NCBI GenBank assembly: GCA_022432975.1
Contig: CM039514.1
Coordinates: 4,137,519 to 4,201,518 of the forward strand
DNA: 64,000 nucleotides
Direction: 5' to 3'
From: Begonia masoniana
Taxonomy: Eukaryota > Streptophyta > Magnoliopsida > Cucurbitales > Begoniaceae
Position 1 is the stretch's first letter; each line of letters starts with the position of its first letter. The notes under the pieces were generated by a model, which worked only from the letters and a program-made list of their open reading frames with translations, ran no database searches and had not been told where the DNA came from. The position numbers were made by a program, and so were the translations under genes. Shown here piece by piece: positions 33,824 through 46,007 of this stretch.

Positions 33824-33835
33824 TCTCTGATACCA
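33824..33835 (-). other. Primer binding site of Tekay B, initiator tRNA-Met type
   Basis: TGGTATCAGAGA on the - strand, three bases after the 5' LTR end, identical to the site in Tekay A. Confidence 0.9.
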
Positions 33836-33838
33836 TAC

Positions 33839-36144
33839 TGTAACGCCCCGAGTTATCTGAACCCGGTTCGCTACTCATTACTTGATCATAACTAAGGAAT
33901 TTCGAATAAATTTAAAACTTCATTCGACATTCAAAATTTGACATTTTCTAAACGTTCAAAACATTTGAAAACTTTGCAGCGGAAAATTATTTAAAACTAC
34001 AATGGGGATTTAACTAGCTGTGAAAATATTGTTGGAAAGATTAATGGAAATGTTTAAAGTATTCGGTCAAGAGAAAATAAGGTTTTAAATGATGGACTAC
34101 TCAAGGAATTACAAAAGTCGAATTCATCTGCCGACGACAAAGTCAACGGAAGGAAACGGAACGAGGTTCCTGCCGATGACGTCACGAGTTGAACTCGTCT
34201 GCCGACGACTAGTCAACGGAAGGAGCAGAAGCAGAAAACCAAAGGCTTCTGCCGATGACGTCTACACAACTTCACCCACAACTTCATCTGCCGATGAAAT
34301 CATGGTAACTTCACACACCACTTCATCTGCCGATGAAGTTAACATAACTTCATCTGCCGAAGAAGTCAGCGCAATTTCATCTCTCAATAGACAAACACAC
34401 GTCATCTTCCGATAACAACAATATGACTCCACGCCTTCCGATTCGCTAAACGACAAACGGGTTACTCTACACCTTCCGATTCGCTAAACGACAAACGGGT
34501 TACTCTACACCTTCCGATTCGCTAAACGACAAACGGGTTTCTCCCTCTTCCGATGGAATGGACTACATCTGCCGACACGTGCTACTCACGTAACTCCTTA
34601 AAGCATCTACTGATAGACTTTAAAATTTACATCTTCCGATGGCTTTTCTGAAGACATCTTCCGATAGAATTTAAAATTTACTCAACATCTATCGACAGAT
34701 ATCATCTGTCGATAGAGAGCAAAACAACAACTCTAATCGCTTCACTTGCAAATCCAGTAATAAACCAACAGAATACTAAATTCAGAGAAAACTAAGAATA
34801 CTTTTGAAAACTTCAAGTAACTCATTCTTGCTAAAACTAACCAGAGACAATCCAAACCTTTGTGTCACTAGAAACTCATAAGTACTATCTTGAAATCCCA
34901 ACAGAATATCGTTATCAGAAAAGAAACTCAAAAGCGAATTCCAAAACATTAGAATTTCTACTGTCATGAAAGCTCAGTATAATAAATTTGAAATACTGTC
35001 AATTAATCTTTGTTAGTCAATGACACCAGTCAAACCGCCCCAACAGATGCCTGACCGTTGCACAGCCGTGCTCCACCAACCTCATCTACTCGGTTATGCT
35101 CTCAGGGAAATCACCTGCTGTATCCTCAACACCTACATCACAAAACTCATCTATTAGCCTAATGCTAAGCAAGTAAAGCATTAATGAAATGTATGCTGAA
35201 ACATAACCCTGATCATGCAGTTTCTAATTTTCTCAACTCAGTTGTGCATCGTTCATAAACTGGTCTGATCCCTAAGTTCCCTTGGGAGTGGGATCGGTTC
35301 TCCCAATGTAATAAATCCTCTACTCAGTTAAGGGGCGGATTACTTCCCTTAACAGCTAATACAGATCCCTTAATTCCCTTGGGAGTGAGATCGGTTCTCC
35401 CAATATAATAAATCCTCTACTCAGTTAAGGGGCGGATTACTTCCCTTAACAGCTACTCTGTTTCATTCAATTCATACTCATCATAACCTTGCACATAAAT
35501 TCATTTTCGTAATTCTTCAAAACTTAATGCATGACATAAAGAAAAGAAACACTCAAGCATGCATAAACCTACTGTTTTGTGATGTAGGCCCGAAGGCTCA
35601 CACATTACTTTACTTACCTGGCTCCTGGAAATCGCTCGGCTATATGCTACTCCAAAAATCTGCTCACCTAAAACCATTGACAGATTATGGATTAGATCTC
35701 CACTAAACTTTATCTAACTACTGAAGTCTAAGGAAGCCAGTTTGGGACTCTACTGATTAAGCATTCCCGATACATCACTAAACCCCAAAGCCCAAATCTC
35801 TCACCCGCAGCTTATCGAAGATACATACATTGCAATCCTTCAGCTACCCTAGCACTAGAACGGCAAGTAGTTGATTCAAAACTCACCTTGGTTGGGGAAA
35901 ACCGGAGGGGAAAATCGCCCAGAGGTAGTCTGCTTGAGCTGAGAGGTAAGAGTAATAAAACAGTGGCGGCTAAACCTCACTAAACCTTTCCTTAAATACC
36001 CTATCCACAATATAAATTCGCAATTACCATTTTGCCCCTGCCTAGTCATTTACAACCTAATCAACATTTCACTAAATTTTAACCATAAAAATTATATACC
36101 ACCGTTTAATAACTTATTTTGATTTATTGAAACCGGGTGCTACA
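33839..36144 (-). repeat. 5' LTR of Tekay B
   Basis: The 2,306-bp partner of the LTR at 26860-29163. The TATA-like TATTTAAGG (- strand) is at 35998-35990. Motif arrays lie at about 34114-34715. Splice-like signals CAAG/GTGAGT, GTTTTAG/GTG, GAGCCAG/GTAAGT and GATGTAG/GTG are in the same order as in Tekay A. Confidence 0.93.
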
Positions 36145-36671
36145 ATAAGTGTGTATTTTACACACTTATTCGGACTCATTAATCTTGATTCGACAAGTTT
36201 TTCTTAAGCATTTGAATGAATTTAACGTTTCTGGGGTAAGTATGCAAATAAGATTAAATCTAATAGGTTAAGAATCAACGAAGAATAAATATAGTGCATA
36301 ATGAAGAAAAATAATGAAATAAAAATATCAATGTGTGGCGAGGAACATAAGACTCGCCGATCGATCGGCTATTTTAATCCCAGCCGTTCGGATATTTTAA
36401 TTGATGGAGGTGTTTGAATCTGGGCCGTTGAAGCTGAACCATTGAAGCTTGTTTTTATCTCAACCGTTGAAGATGATTGTGGGCTTTAGATTAATTAAAA
36501 ATTAAGTTAACTAATCATTCAGAGCGAGACATTCAGACAGAAGAGAGCAAGCCCCAGAGAGAGATTCAGAGGAGACCGAGCGAGAGAAAAAAGGAGACGG
36601 AGACCGGAACAGAGCGAGAGCTTCAGGAACTGAATTTCAGCATAGTTTTTCTTTTCCTTTTTCTTCTAAAC

Positions 36672-38318
36672 CTCGCAGCGGACTGTTTCTACTTGACTTT
36701 TTTTTTTTTAAAAGTTCACTTTAAATTTTGAAATCACTTCATTGAAAACGTACAAAATGAGTCTTAAAATTCATAAGTATTCATTAAAATTAAATCAACA
36801 ATCTCAAATAGTCATTTGAAAACAATACTTAACAAATTTATCTATAAACATAACGAACAATAAGTGATATAAAATGTCTTTTAACTATGATAAAAATAAA
36901 ATGTAAGTTTTCCTCTTCATAGCCTCTGAATCGCTATTCGTATTAACACTACATAACTTTTTCATGAGAGCACCTCATGCATATTTAATTCATATCTTTC
37001 ATTATATACATCATAAAGTTTCTCACATAATCACAAAATTCAAACTATGAGCCTAACGCTTAGTAAGAGATGCATAAACTATCATGAACATGTATGAAAA
37101 TGCAATTTTTGTAAAAAGACTTATCATGGTTCTTTCTCATTTGGTCTTTTATTCTTGCTTTAGTTTTGATATACAGTCCATTTGTTTGAGGTAATTTAGT
37201 CTAGGCAAGCTAGAAAGTACCTCATGATCCTGTCTTATGGGACAGTCAACTCGTAATCTCGCCTCATAACAAAAGTTACGTTTATTCAGTCATTCTCTCA
37301 TTTTTTCGTATTTCTGACTCTCTTTTATGTTAGTTTTTGTTAGTTTTTTTATTTGTTCTCTTTAAATCTTTCTCAACATAAATTGTTTTTCATGATGAAT
37401 GAGTCATAATTAAACATATGATGCAAAACAAAGCATATCCTCGAGTCAATTCATTTGTTCTTTCTATTCAATTATAAGCTACTACGTATCATAAAAAAAT
37501 CAATATTTCTACATCTATCAAGTCATCAAATGAAGTATATCCTCGAGAGATGTCCTCAAAGTCTTATCATAAAGAAACTACTTAACCTATCAATTTGTTA
37601 TGCAGATTGACGAGTCAACGCATAAAACATCACTTACCTGGATTCTTTAGCGCAATGACGATTGCTTCACGATGATTATCCTTCTCTTTAGATCAACTTA
37701 TTCATAAAGGCTCTCGTGTATTAGTATTTTTGATAGATAGAAATCATGAATCTCAAACATTAGAAATCGAAACACTAACAGGGATCATTACCTAATCAAC
37801 TTCCGCGTGAAATATGCTTACCTTGTCAGAGTTTGATACAACTCACGGCTCTAGGTCAAAGTAATACGTTTTTAGGGTTAGATTTTTGTATAAATATGTG
37901 ATTTCTCGCATCACTGATTGACACTTCAGTAAGTCTAGTTGACTGCTAGTTAATACAGAATGCACGAACGTTGTCTCCTTCATCTGATTGTTCTTTTTCT
38001 CAGTCTGGTTGACCGCTCTTTAAAATGGTCAACACTTCAACCTTGTTTGTTTATTTGCTCACTAAAATTTGTAGGTAAGGTATCGACCTGTGTCTGTACT
38101 AGTGTTGACCAATCAAAAATATTTCAGGGAATATTTTCTTTGATTTTGCCTTTAATTTCAACGTTTTATTCAATTAATTTTACAACACCTTTGAGACTTA
38201 AATTCTTATGACATCTAAATGATTCTCCAAAATATCTTATTAATAAAGAGAAGTAACAATACAAATATAAGTACGTCTTATATCTAAAGTTACATTAACA
38301 AAAATTTTGGGTGTTACA
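36672..38318 (-). repeat. Diverged, truncated Tekay-like LTR remnant
   Basis: On the - strand it starts TGTAACACCCAAAATTTTTG at 38318. Landmarks shared with Tekay B LTRs occur in the same order: GCAGCGGA (36675), GAGCCTAACGCTTAGTAAG (about 37045) and CACTTACCTGGATTC (about 37632). The last 130 bp or so of the LTR is missing, and the left edge abuts the truncated Athila LTR without a target duplication. Confidence 0.7.
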
Positions 38319-38634
38319 ATTGGATTGAACAAGACTTTGTTGTTATGCGACTAGTCTTTTTCATTTGATTTCATAGACATTGTTCAATATTAAGACCTAA
38401 AATTCCTTTGGTCCCCATGGTTTATGATTCCTTAGGGTTAGTGTCAAAACTAGTCAACCATTTTAGTGTTAATGACATCACTAAGAGTAAAAAAAAAGGT
38501 GAAGTGCCTCTTTATCATTGTAATGTGTGTATGATGAATGATATCACGAGGTAAAAATAAATTTGATTTTTCTACTGATGGATATTGATGATATCTCAAG
38601 AATGTATTAGCTAAGTAATAACAAATGGGAGTTG
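38319..38634. other. No gene recognised
   Basis: AT-rich sequence without a convincing frame or repeat. It separates the Tekay-like remnant from the probable copia solo LTR. Confidence 0.5.
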
Positions 38635-39308
38635 TGTTGAAATTATAACTTAATTCTATTTAATATATTTAGTTCATGTATGTTTTTAATAAGGTTCATT
38701 GTTTAAGTCAATGTACTTGTGAAAGTGTATCTAGGAAGTTGTGATTCATTTGAATAGATACATTAATGCATGTATTGCATTAATTAGGAGGTTCATGTTC
38801 TGTCTTTGAACATGTACCAAATAGTCCTATAAATAGGATCTATGTATATGAGGTCTTAGAGAAGAAGTGAATTCTACAATCTAGTTTGCTCTTTAGTTGT
38901 ATTTTTCCTCCTCCTACTTCCTTTCTCTTAAAATCCCTCTTCCTCATTCCAATAAGTTGAATATTTTAAAAGTTGTGATTTTCTATTTAAACTGTGAAAG
39001 AGTAATTACGTACCACTGTGAGTAAAGAATTATGCATTTTGCCTTATTTTATAAGCTTGTGTAAGGCTGAAATTAACTGCTATAGAAAGTATGATTTTCA
39101 TTTGATTGACGAATAATCTTTCGTATATCAATGTGATATTAACATTTTTCCAATTGACCTGTGTTGAAGGCTTGTTTGAGTGGGCATTGGTGATTAGAAC
39201 ATTTATGGTAATGTTTTGGTATATACTGATGTGTTTCTTTGGGATCTACGAGGATTACCCTTTCATCGCTTGATTTATTTTAATATTTATTTATTTTAGT
39301 TCCCAACA
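38635..39308 (+). repeat. Probable solo LTR of a copia element
   Basis: The segment starts TGTTGAAATTATAAC and ends TAGTTCCCAACA. It has a TATA box TATAAATA at 38828-38835 and a GGGATCTACGAGGATTA block near its end, all typical of plant copia LTRs. The flanking bases (agttg and atgct) are not a target duplication, so one end may be altered or the element old. Confidence 0.6.
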
Positions 39309-40660
39309 ATGCTCCAATTTTTATGCTTCATACGTGATGGTTTAAGCTTCTTATTGAGTTTAAATCTTAACTGAATAACTTATTGCATAATGGTAGTCCA
39401 TCACAATGAGAGATATCAATGTTAATTGCTTGGAATCATGATGGTTTGCTTCGCTTATGCTTTTAATTATCAGAAGATAAATCAAACGATGATTATCAAC
39501 CATTTCTCTAGGCAATGGAGAAAAATGTAGAGTTGAATCTTCTTTGAATTGCTTCAGCAGGGATACACGAAAACATAATGCATGTTTGCATCATTAGGGA
39601 GCTGCAATCAATAAGCTACCATGCCAAAGCGTTCAACTACTTGAAAGGGCCAATAAAAACATTTACTAAGCTTCGAATATGGTCGACCCTTAATAGATAA
39701 CTGTTTGTATTGTAAGGTTGAAGTTTAACCAATACCAAGTCTCCTATCTCAAACTGACGCTCTCTTCGATGCTTGTTAGTATAATACTCCTTGACATGTC
39801 CTAATACGGGATAGTGTCTTTGTAAATTGAAATCTATTAAAAGATAAACCCGTTGAATGTGGTAACATATGTGGAGGAGTTCTGCCATAAAAAACTTCAA
39901 AGAGTGACATAGCCATAGAAGAGTGATAAGAAATATTATAAGATTACTCTGCCAAGTATCTTCTCCCACAAACTAGGATGCTCCATAGTGAAACATTTTA
40001 GATACTGCTGAAGTGTTCGAGTCTTAGCGTCTGTTTGCCCATATACTTGTAGGTGAGATGAACTACAATACATTAAGTTACTGCCACTCAATCTTAACAA
40101 GTCCTTCCTGAACTTACTCGTAAAGACACACCCGGATGTCTTGGAGATAACAAAGAATGACACTCTCTAAAACTTTCTGGGTGATGAACATAATCTTTGC
40201 TGAGAAAAATTCAGGCATCATGAATAATAATACCCCCGTGCAACTCATATCTTGAATAATTTTGAGAAATACCAAAAGGGTATTAGTGCTGCTCTTTTGC
40301 ATTTTGATAGATAACCAACCAATAGGGTATTTGTCTTGTATCAACACATCACCTATTCCAACACCACTCACGTCTGTCAAACTAAGAAATCCCTTTAATT
40401 GTTTCAATGTCACCGGAATCGGCCACTGTTGAATGCCTAAAATTTTCTCCTTAACAAGAGATACTCCACCAGCAAAAACAATATGCCCAAGATTCAATTG
40501 AATCTTGATCAAAACTGCATTTTCTCTAGTTAGCAAACAATTAGTTATGTTGAAGACAACCTAAAACTTTGTCCAAATAAACAACATGTTCTGCTCTTGT
40601 CCTGGCGTAAAACCAAAATATCATCAAGAAAAAAGATAACAAACTTTACATTTATATATA
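39309..40660 (-). pseudogene. Decayed gypsy pol (reverse transcriptase to integrase C-terminus)
   Basis: Pieces of a chromovirus-like pol appear in order on the - strand across several frames: an FLDDIL reverse transcriptase motif (about 40640-40610), LGHIVFAGGVSLVKEKI and IQQWPIPVTLKQLKGFLSLT (about 40490-40390), an RNase H relic GVGIGDVLIQDKYPIG (about 40360), integrase YGQTDAKTRTLQQYLKCF (about 40050), RRERQFEIGDLVLVKLQPY (about 39760) and the C-terminal GPFKVVE-like region (about 39660-39480). Many stops and frameshifts make it an old, dead copy. No LTRs were found for it. It belongs to a different lineage from Tekay A and B. Confidence 0.8.
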
Positions 40661-41336
40661 TTGAATAAATCATCCAATTTTGATTTTCCAAAAGTCTAAA
40701 ATCTAATTAAAATTCCTCGTAGAAAAATTCCAAACTCTAAATGAAAATTCACGAGTGAAAATTTGATTTACTTAACTAAATTTATGAGATTCAACTACAC
40801 GAAAAATTCAAAAATTTACTAAAAGTCCAAACGTTTCAAGAATTTTCTTTAGATAACCTAAAAACAAAATATTGAGTTTCCCATCACGAGATTTTGGAAT
40901 TTCACAATACAAGACATGAAAGGGAAAGACGTAGTTTTGTGGGACGCTCACTATCCCTCACCTGATCGGGATCAAGTAGACAATTGGCAGAGGCATAGTC
41001 TCGCGAAGCAGATACATTTGCATGATAGTGGTTTTTCCCATTACTTCGTAAGGCTTGGCTGAAAATACTTACGAGTGTAGCATAGAAACAACACACATCT
41101 GCACTGGATGAGTAGATAAACCTTGTTAAAATTCAATTTTTGGACAGAAGCATATCACTAGCAACAGCTCACAATATCACTCCATAAAGAGGTCTACAAA
41201 CCATCCTTTTTTGTTTATGGATCACTAAAATGAGCTTTCCGGGTGTGCTGATTCTAAGCAATTATTGTTAGAAGGGAAATGCTTTCACAAATCACTTCAG
41301 ACTAAGATTTTGTATAAAAGTCATTGATCAACAACT
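40661..41336. other. No gene recognised
   Basis: AT-rich sequence between the pol remnant and the RLP upstream region. The short - strand frame at 40902-41096 has no recognisable domain. Confidence 0.4.
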
Positions 41337-41726
41337 TTGACCGATTCTTAGTTGCATATTAGGTCAATGACTATGACTCAAGTAATGTCTCCAAGCATTA
41401 TTTTCATCTGGAAGTTCAACATTTGACTCAACTAATGAAGCCCGAAATGGAAGGCAAAGAAAGGTTCCGTGTACTAGTAAATGGTGGCTTGCTCGTAATT
41501 AATGAGCATGAATTCTTCAGCTTCCACGTGCCTGCTGCTTTTTAATATAGTTGTTAGATATTTGTTTATAACTTCAAGACCCGTCAAAGTCAACTAAGTC
41601 GTCGCCACTTAAATTCCTACCAGTTTTGGGAAACGATCAGTTGAAAGAAACAACAGGAGGGAGCGAACCCATGTCCGTATGATTATAAATTGAGGAAAAG
41701 TGCAGGTCGTGAGTAGAGAATTAAAA
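41337..41726 (+). promoter_or_regulatory. Putative promoter region of the RLP gene
   Basis: Upstream of the RLP start are TTGACC (41337), a G-box CACGTG (41525-41530) and two close GTCAA words (41583-41593), which on the - strand are TTGAC W-box cores. A TATAAAT lies at 41684-41690. W-boxes bind WRKY factors and are common in defence genes. These short words also occur by chance, so the call is tentative. Confidence 0.35.
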
Positions 41727-44506
41727 ATGGGTAAGATTTGGGGTGTGAGCTTAATCTGGGCGGCCATGGTTGTGGCTCAATTGCAGGGATTTCAAGGGTG
41801 TGTGGAGGAAGAAAGAGTGGGGTTACTAGCTCTTTCTCCGATGAATGGTGTAAACACGAGTAGTGACTGTTGTCTATGGGTGGGCGTCAGTTGCAGTGCA
41901 ACCACTGGGCGAGTTGAGAGACTCTCTCTTTATGAACTAAGAAACAATGAAGGTTTAGGATCTTTCTTGAACATTTCTTTGTTTCTTCCCTTCCAAGAAT
42001 TGATGGTACTCGATTTATCCTCTTGCGACATTCGTGGTTTGCTACAACAAACAGGTTTCCTCTCTCTCTCTCTCTCTCTCATACACTGCCCTGAAGATGT
42101 TTTAATGTTGATTTCTAAATTTCTTTCATCTGCAGATTTTTTGAAAATGAAAAGCTTGAAATATTTGGATGTCAGTAGCAATTCTTTGAATATCAATATT
42201 CAAGGTAAACTCTCAAAAGTTATATTTTTTTAATTTTGAATATAATATGAACATGGTTGAAGTTATTGACATTCCTTATTTGAAACAGATTTTTGCAAAA
42301 TGAACAACATCATCGAATTGAATTTGGGAGGTAACAGTATAATAGGATCTCTTCCTGATTGCGTTGGCAACATGACTAAGCTTCAATTTCTCAACCTCGA
42401 CTACAACATGCTAAGTGGAAACATACCACCAATCTTTGGGAATCTTTCTCATCTTTGCTACTTATCATTAGCAGGCAATTACTTTGAAGGTTCATTCTCT
42501 CTCAGCTACTTGGCATATAATTCAAAGCTTGAATATCTCGACTTATCATCAAGTGACAATAATCTTCAGTTGGAAACCGAAACTCCTACATGGTTTCCTT
42601 CTTTTCAGCTGATGGTTCTTCGGCTGAGAATTTAAACCTGAACAGATTATCTAATTCTGTTATTCCTAGTTTCTTGTTGCATCAATATGATTTAAGGTAC
42701 ATTGACCTTTCTCATAACAAGCTAAAAGACAGCTTTCCATCTTGGCTGATACAGAATAACTCAGAATTGAGTAGTCTATTTTTGAGTGAAAATTTTCTCA
42801 CCGAAAATCTTATTCTTCCTGACTTCATCCATGTTTTGAGCACTCTAGACATTTCTAGCAATGAGATCGATGGTAAGCTTCCTGATGGGATAGGATTGTT
42901 TTTGCCAAGACTCTCACTTTTTAATATATCAAGAAATAGATTTGAAGACAACCTTCCTTCTTCATTGGGAGAACTGCAAGTACTTGCAATTGTAGACTTT
43001 TCTTTCAACAGATTCAGTGGCGAACTTCCAAAAAATCTGTTTGCGAGAAGTAGAGGAATGATTGTCATGAACCTTTCAAACAACCTTCTTCATGGTAAGA
43101 TGTCTTTGAACCTCACAAACCTCCCTTCTTTGTCGATCCTACTTTTGCATGACAACAAATTCAATGGAACTATCGAGGACAAGACTGTTGAAGATGGACT
43201 AGTGGGCACACACATGCCACTATTATTTGTTTTTGACATTTCCAATAACATGATTTCGGGCCGACTCCCGAGTTGGATCAGACGTTTCCTAGTCCTTAGA
43301 GTTCTCAAAGTCTCAGATAATTATTTAGAAGGTGATATTCCAGTGGAGCTATGCCAGATGAACCTCTTTTATTTAGACATCTCTCGGAATAAGTTCTCTG
43401 GTTCTGTACCTTCCTGCTTAAGTAATTCTTCATTGAAGTCATTGTCTCTGCGAGAGAACAGCTTAACGGGAGCAATACCCAATGGATTTCTAAATAACTC
43501 CAACTTAGTATCCCTTGATCTGAGTTACAATGATTTTTCTAACCGGATCCTACCCAATTGGATCAATTCCCTCAAGAACATACAGATACTTCTCATGAAA
43601 GGAATGCAATTAGAAGGAGAAATCTCAATGCAGCTCTGCACACTAGAAAACATCAAGATAGTGGACCTTTCACATAACTATTTTAATGGTTCCATTCCCT
43701 CGTGTTTATTTGAAAGACCATTTTGGTTTACAGACAGTCAAGATGATTCTGGCCTAGGTCTTGGAATTGATTTAGCTTTTGCGAACGTAATTTCTCCCTC
43801 CGATTACAATATAAACTCCACGCTAGACTTCCCTATGATTAGGAGTGACCTCAGGGAAGCTTTAGCAAGATATGAAGCCGAATTCACAATGAAAGGGGTA
43901 TCACTCAGTTACCAAAACAACCTCCTTAATTACATGACTGGACTAGATTTGTCGAACAATAGATTATCTGGTCAAATTCCAACTCAAATTGAATATTCAC
44001 AAGCACTACGCAGCCTAAACTTAGCCAATAATCAACTATGGGGATCCATACCAAGCAACATTTCAAAAATGAAATTAATTGAGAGTTTAGACCTTTCGTC
44101 CAATAATTTGAGTGGTCATATTCCACTTGAAATGGTCGACCTTAACTCTCTAGCCTTCTTCAATGTCTCGAACAACAACTTATCAGGTCCAACCCCTAAC
44201 GGAGGCCAATTTTCCACCTTTGATGAAAGGAGCTATGGAGGAAATGAGTATCTATGCGGGCAATTTCTCCATAGAGATTGCACAAGCTCTGTGCTATCTG
44301 CACCCTCTGCGCCATCTGGTGAACAAGGTGAAAATGAAACAGGCCTTGAAATGGCATGGTTTTGGTGGACCTTTGTAGCTTCTTACATTTTTGTGGTTGT
44401 AGCTTGGGCAATAGTTATTGGAATAAACCCTCGTTGGTGTAGGGGTTTGTTTCGTATGATTGATGTATTTTGCTTAAAACTATATTCTATAATTATCAAA
44501 TCGTAG
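41727..44506 (+). pseudogene. Leucine-rich-repeat receptor-like protein (RLP) gene with a frameshift in exon 3
   Basis: Three exons fit GT-AG rules: 41727-42054, 42136-42204 (69 bp, one LRR) and 42289-44506, all joining in phase. The product starts with a signal peptide (MGKIWGVSLIWAAMVVAQLQ), then an N-cap (CVEEERVGLLAL, SDCCLWVGVSCS). About twenty extracellular LRRs follow, then an island segment (about 43740-43920), final LRRs (LDLSNNRLSGQIP), a C-cap with paired cysteines, a transmembrane helix (WTFVASYIFVVVAWAIVIG, about 44365-44420) and a short cytoplasmic tail without kinase. RLPs sit in the plasma membrane and sense pathogen or developmental ligands with partner kinases. A one-base frameshift near 42625-42633 brings a TAA at 42633, and the LRR frame resumes from 42590 in another frame. 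This is probably a pseudogene, unless it is a sequencing error. Confidence 0.85.
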
Positions 44507-44556
44507 TTTGTGTTATGAATAATGTACCTGATGTAACATTTTCATGTGACCTTGGC

Positions 44557-44562
44557 AATAAA
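44557..44562 (+). terminator. Polyadenylation signal of the RLP gene
   Basis: AATAAA lies 50 bases after the stop codon, the expected place for a plant polyadenylation signal. Confidence 0.5.
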
Positions 44563-44579
44563 TAGTTCTAACCATAAAA

Positions 44580-46007
44580 CTTTGCTGTTCAAAAACTATA
44601 TTGAACATTTGCTAAATGGTATCATGCCATAAATTTTTCTAAACATAGACAATTGCACCTACTAGTTATCATCAGTTAGACATACACAATAAACTTCATA
44701 TCAGATTTTTTAAATCTTATGTATAGTAAAATATCCACTATACATCACTAACACCAAATGATATAAAGTTATCCAATTACAAAATAGAGGAAAGTCCAAA
44801 TCCAAGATTCTCGATCTCATTCTACTTTCTCTCTATTTCTCTCTAAAATTTTCAGTAATTAATTATTTATATTTTATTACATTAATCGTACCAATTATTA
44901 TTTGGCACGTCAGCAAAATATGTTTCAATAGTAGAATAAGAGAGTAAACATAGTATTATCTTTTAAAAATAATGTCATTGTTAAGATCTGAAAAGGGACC
45001 ATGACGAAAATGGAGAAACGATCCTACTTTTGAGAGGAACGAACCTTCTTACCTTCGATGGAAATTAATAAAATCACAACGTGATACTTAATTACCCACG
45101 TTAAGTTAAAGTAGTCAAAGCTCGAAAATGTGCACTAAATCAAGGTTCCAATAGTAACATCACACATAATGTAATTGTAAGTATAACTATAAATTGTCTG
45201 TGTAAAAAATAAAATACCATGATACGAAGGAACAAATAATCCAAAGAAATAACCCCAATAAAAATAATTAAAATATAATACAAATGAGATTACTAAGAAA
45301 GAACTCTTAAAGAAGCGAAATAAAACAAAAATGGTTTTGAACTATATTACAATTCTAGTTGGACTGGGTCAGTCTAGTATATCAATATTAGAATTTTATA
45401 TTTCAGTATCCGTGATTTTCTCCCGAAAGAGTTTTCCACATAAATTTCGGTGCTCCTGTATTTTCTGTATTTATTTTTTTCAATTATTAGCATTCGATTT
45501 TCAATAATAGGTATTAGAGTATCGTTCAGGGTTTTCCAACAATCAAGTTTCGAATTATCAGAGGTATCAAACAAGTTTAGGGTTTGTAATTTTGTGAAAA
45601 TTTGTAATTTTGGAAAATGAAATAAAAAATAGAGAGAGAATTTTTTTTCTCTTCTGCGTCACACGTCTTCTTCTTCGAGAGAAGAACCCTAGCTCATTAT
45701 CATTGTTGCCAAGCATGGGATACATCGTCGCCGCCATCGCCAAATAGAGGGGAGAGAAATTGTTGGCCGCTAGAGAGAAGACGAAGCCTCTCATCACAGC
45801 TACCGTCTATTGTAGAACAAAGAGAGGGAAGCTGTGTTGTCCCTCTGCAGTCCCCTCACGTCGCCGCTGAACAGAATTTGCACAGCCGGCTGTCGTGTAG
45901 TTAGCCTCAGTCAGATTGCTCTAAACAAGCCAACCGTAATTCTATTGTTGTTTGACGCCACAGAAGCTCTGGTCTTTGACTCAACATAGAAAATTTCCCA
46001 AGCCGTG
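44580..46007. other. No gene recognised; possible copia-like LTR piece
   Basis: The stretch 44580-45340 is AT-rich and featureless to me. On the - strand at about 45480-45400 the words CAGGAGCACCGAAATTTATG and GTGGAAAACTCTTTCGGGAG resemble blocks common in plant copia LTRs. I could not find ends or a target duplication, so this is only a hint. Confidence 0.3.

Larger units (their letters stand above)
26860..36144 (-). mobile_element. Tekay/Del-type chromovirus element B, structurally complete
   Basis: The 9,285-bp element is on the - strand: 5' LTR 36144-33839, primer site, gag-pol 33779-29199, polypurine tract, 3' LTR 29163-26860, flanked by the perfect duplication ataag (26855-26859 and 36145-36149). 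By eye the LTRs (2,304 and 2,306 bp) differ at about thirteen positions, roughly 0.5 percent. With one uninterrupted polyprotein, this is the best candidate in the window for a recently mobile element. Confidence 0.95.
1..36671 (+). mobile_element. Outer Athila-type Ty3/gypsy element, non-autonomous, heavily interrupted
   Basis: This is the oldest layer of the nest. In order on the + strand it has the end of a 5' LTR (1-718), a degenerate tRNA-Asp primer site (725-742), gag (833-943, resuming at 20615), protease to 22884, a non-coding 3' region (22885-26852) and a 3' LTR that starts TGATAAG at 26853. The gag, protease and 3' non-coding blocks match, at similar positions, those of the - strand element at 52019-64000. 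Reverse transcriptase, RNase H, integrase and ORF3 are all absent, so it would have depended on a relative for movement. Inserted elements occupy 944-20609, 24267-26598 and 26860-36144. The 3' LTR stops matching other Athila LTRs at about 36671, so its right end is lost. The left end lies outside the window. Confidence 0.85.
26853..36671 (+). repeat. 3' LTR of the outer element, split by Tekay B and truncated
   Basis: The LTR start TGATAAG (26853-26859) is followed at once by Tekay B and continues at 36145 (ATAAGTGTGTATTTTACACAC). The part 36150-36671 matches the LTR at 18134-19359 in order. After CAGCATAGTTTTTCTTTTCC and TTCTTCTAAAC the match stops. The expected right-hand part, equivalent to 1-718, is missing. 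Confidence 0.85.

Noticed and set aside
40902..41096. 64-codon - strand frame before the RLP gene
   Set aside because: No similarity recognised and no supporting context. It is likely chance.
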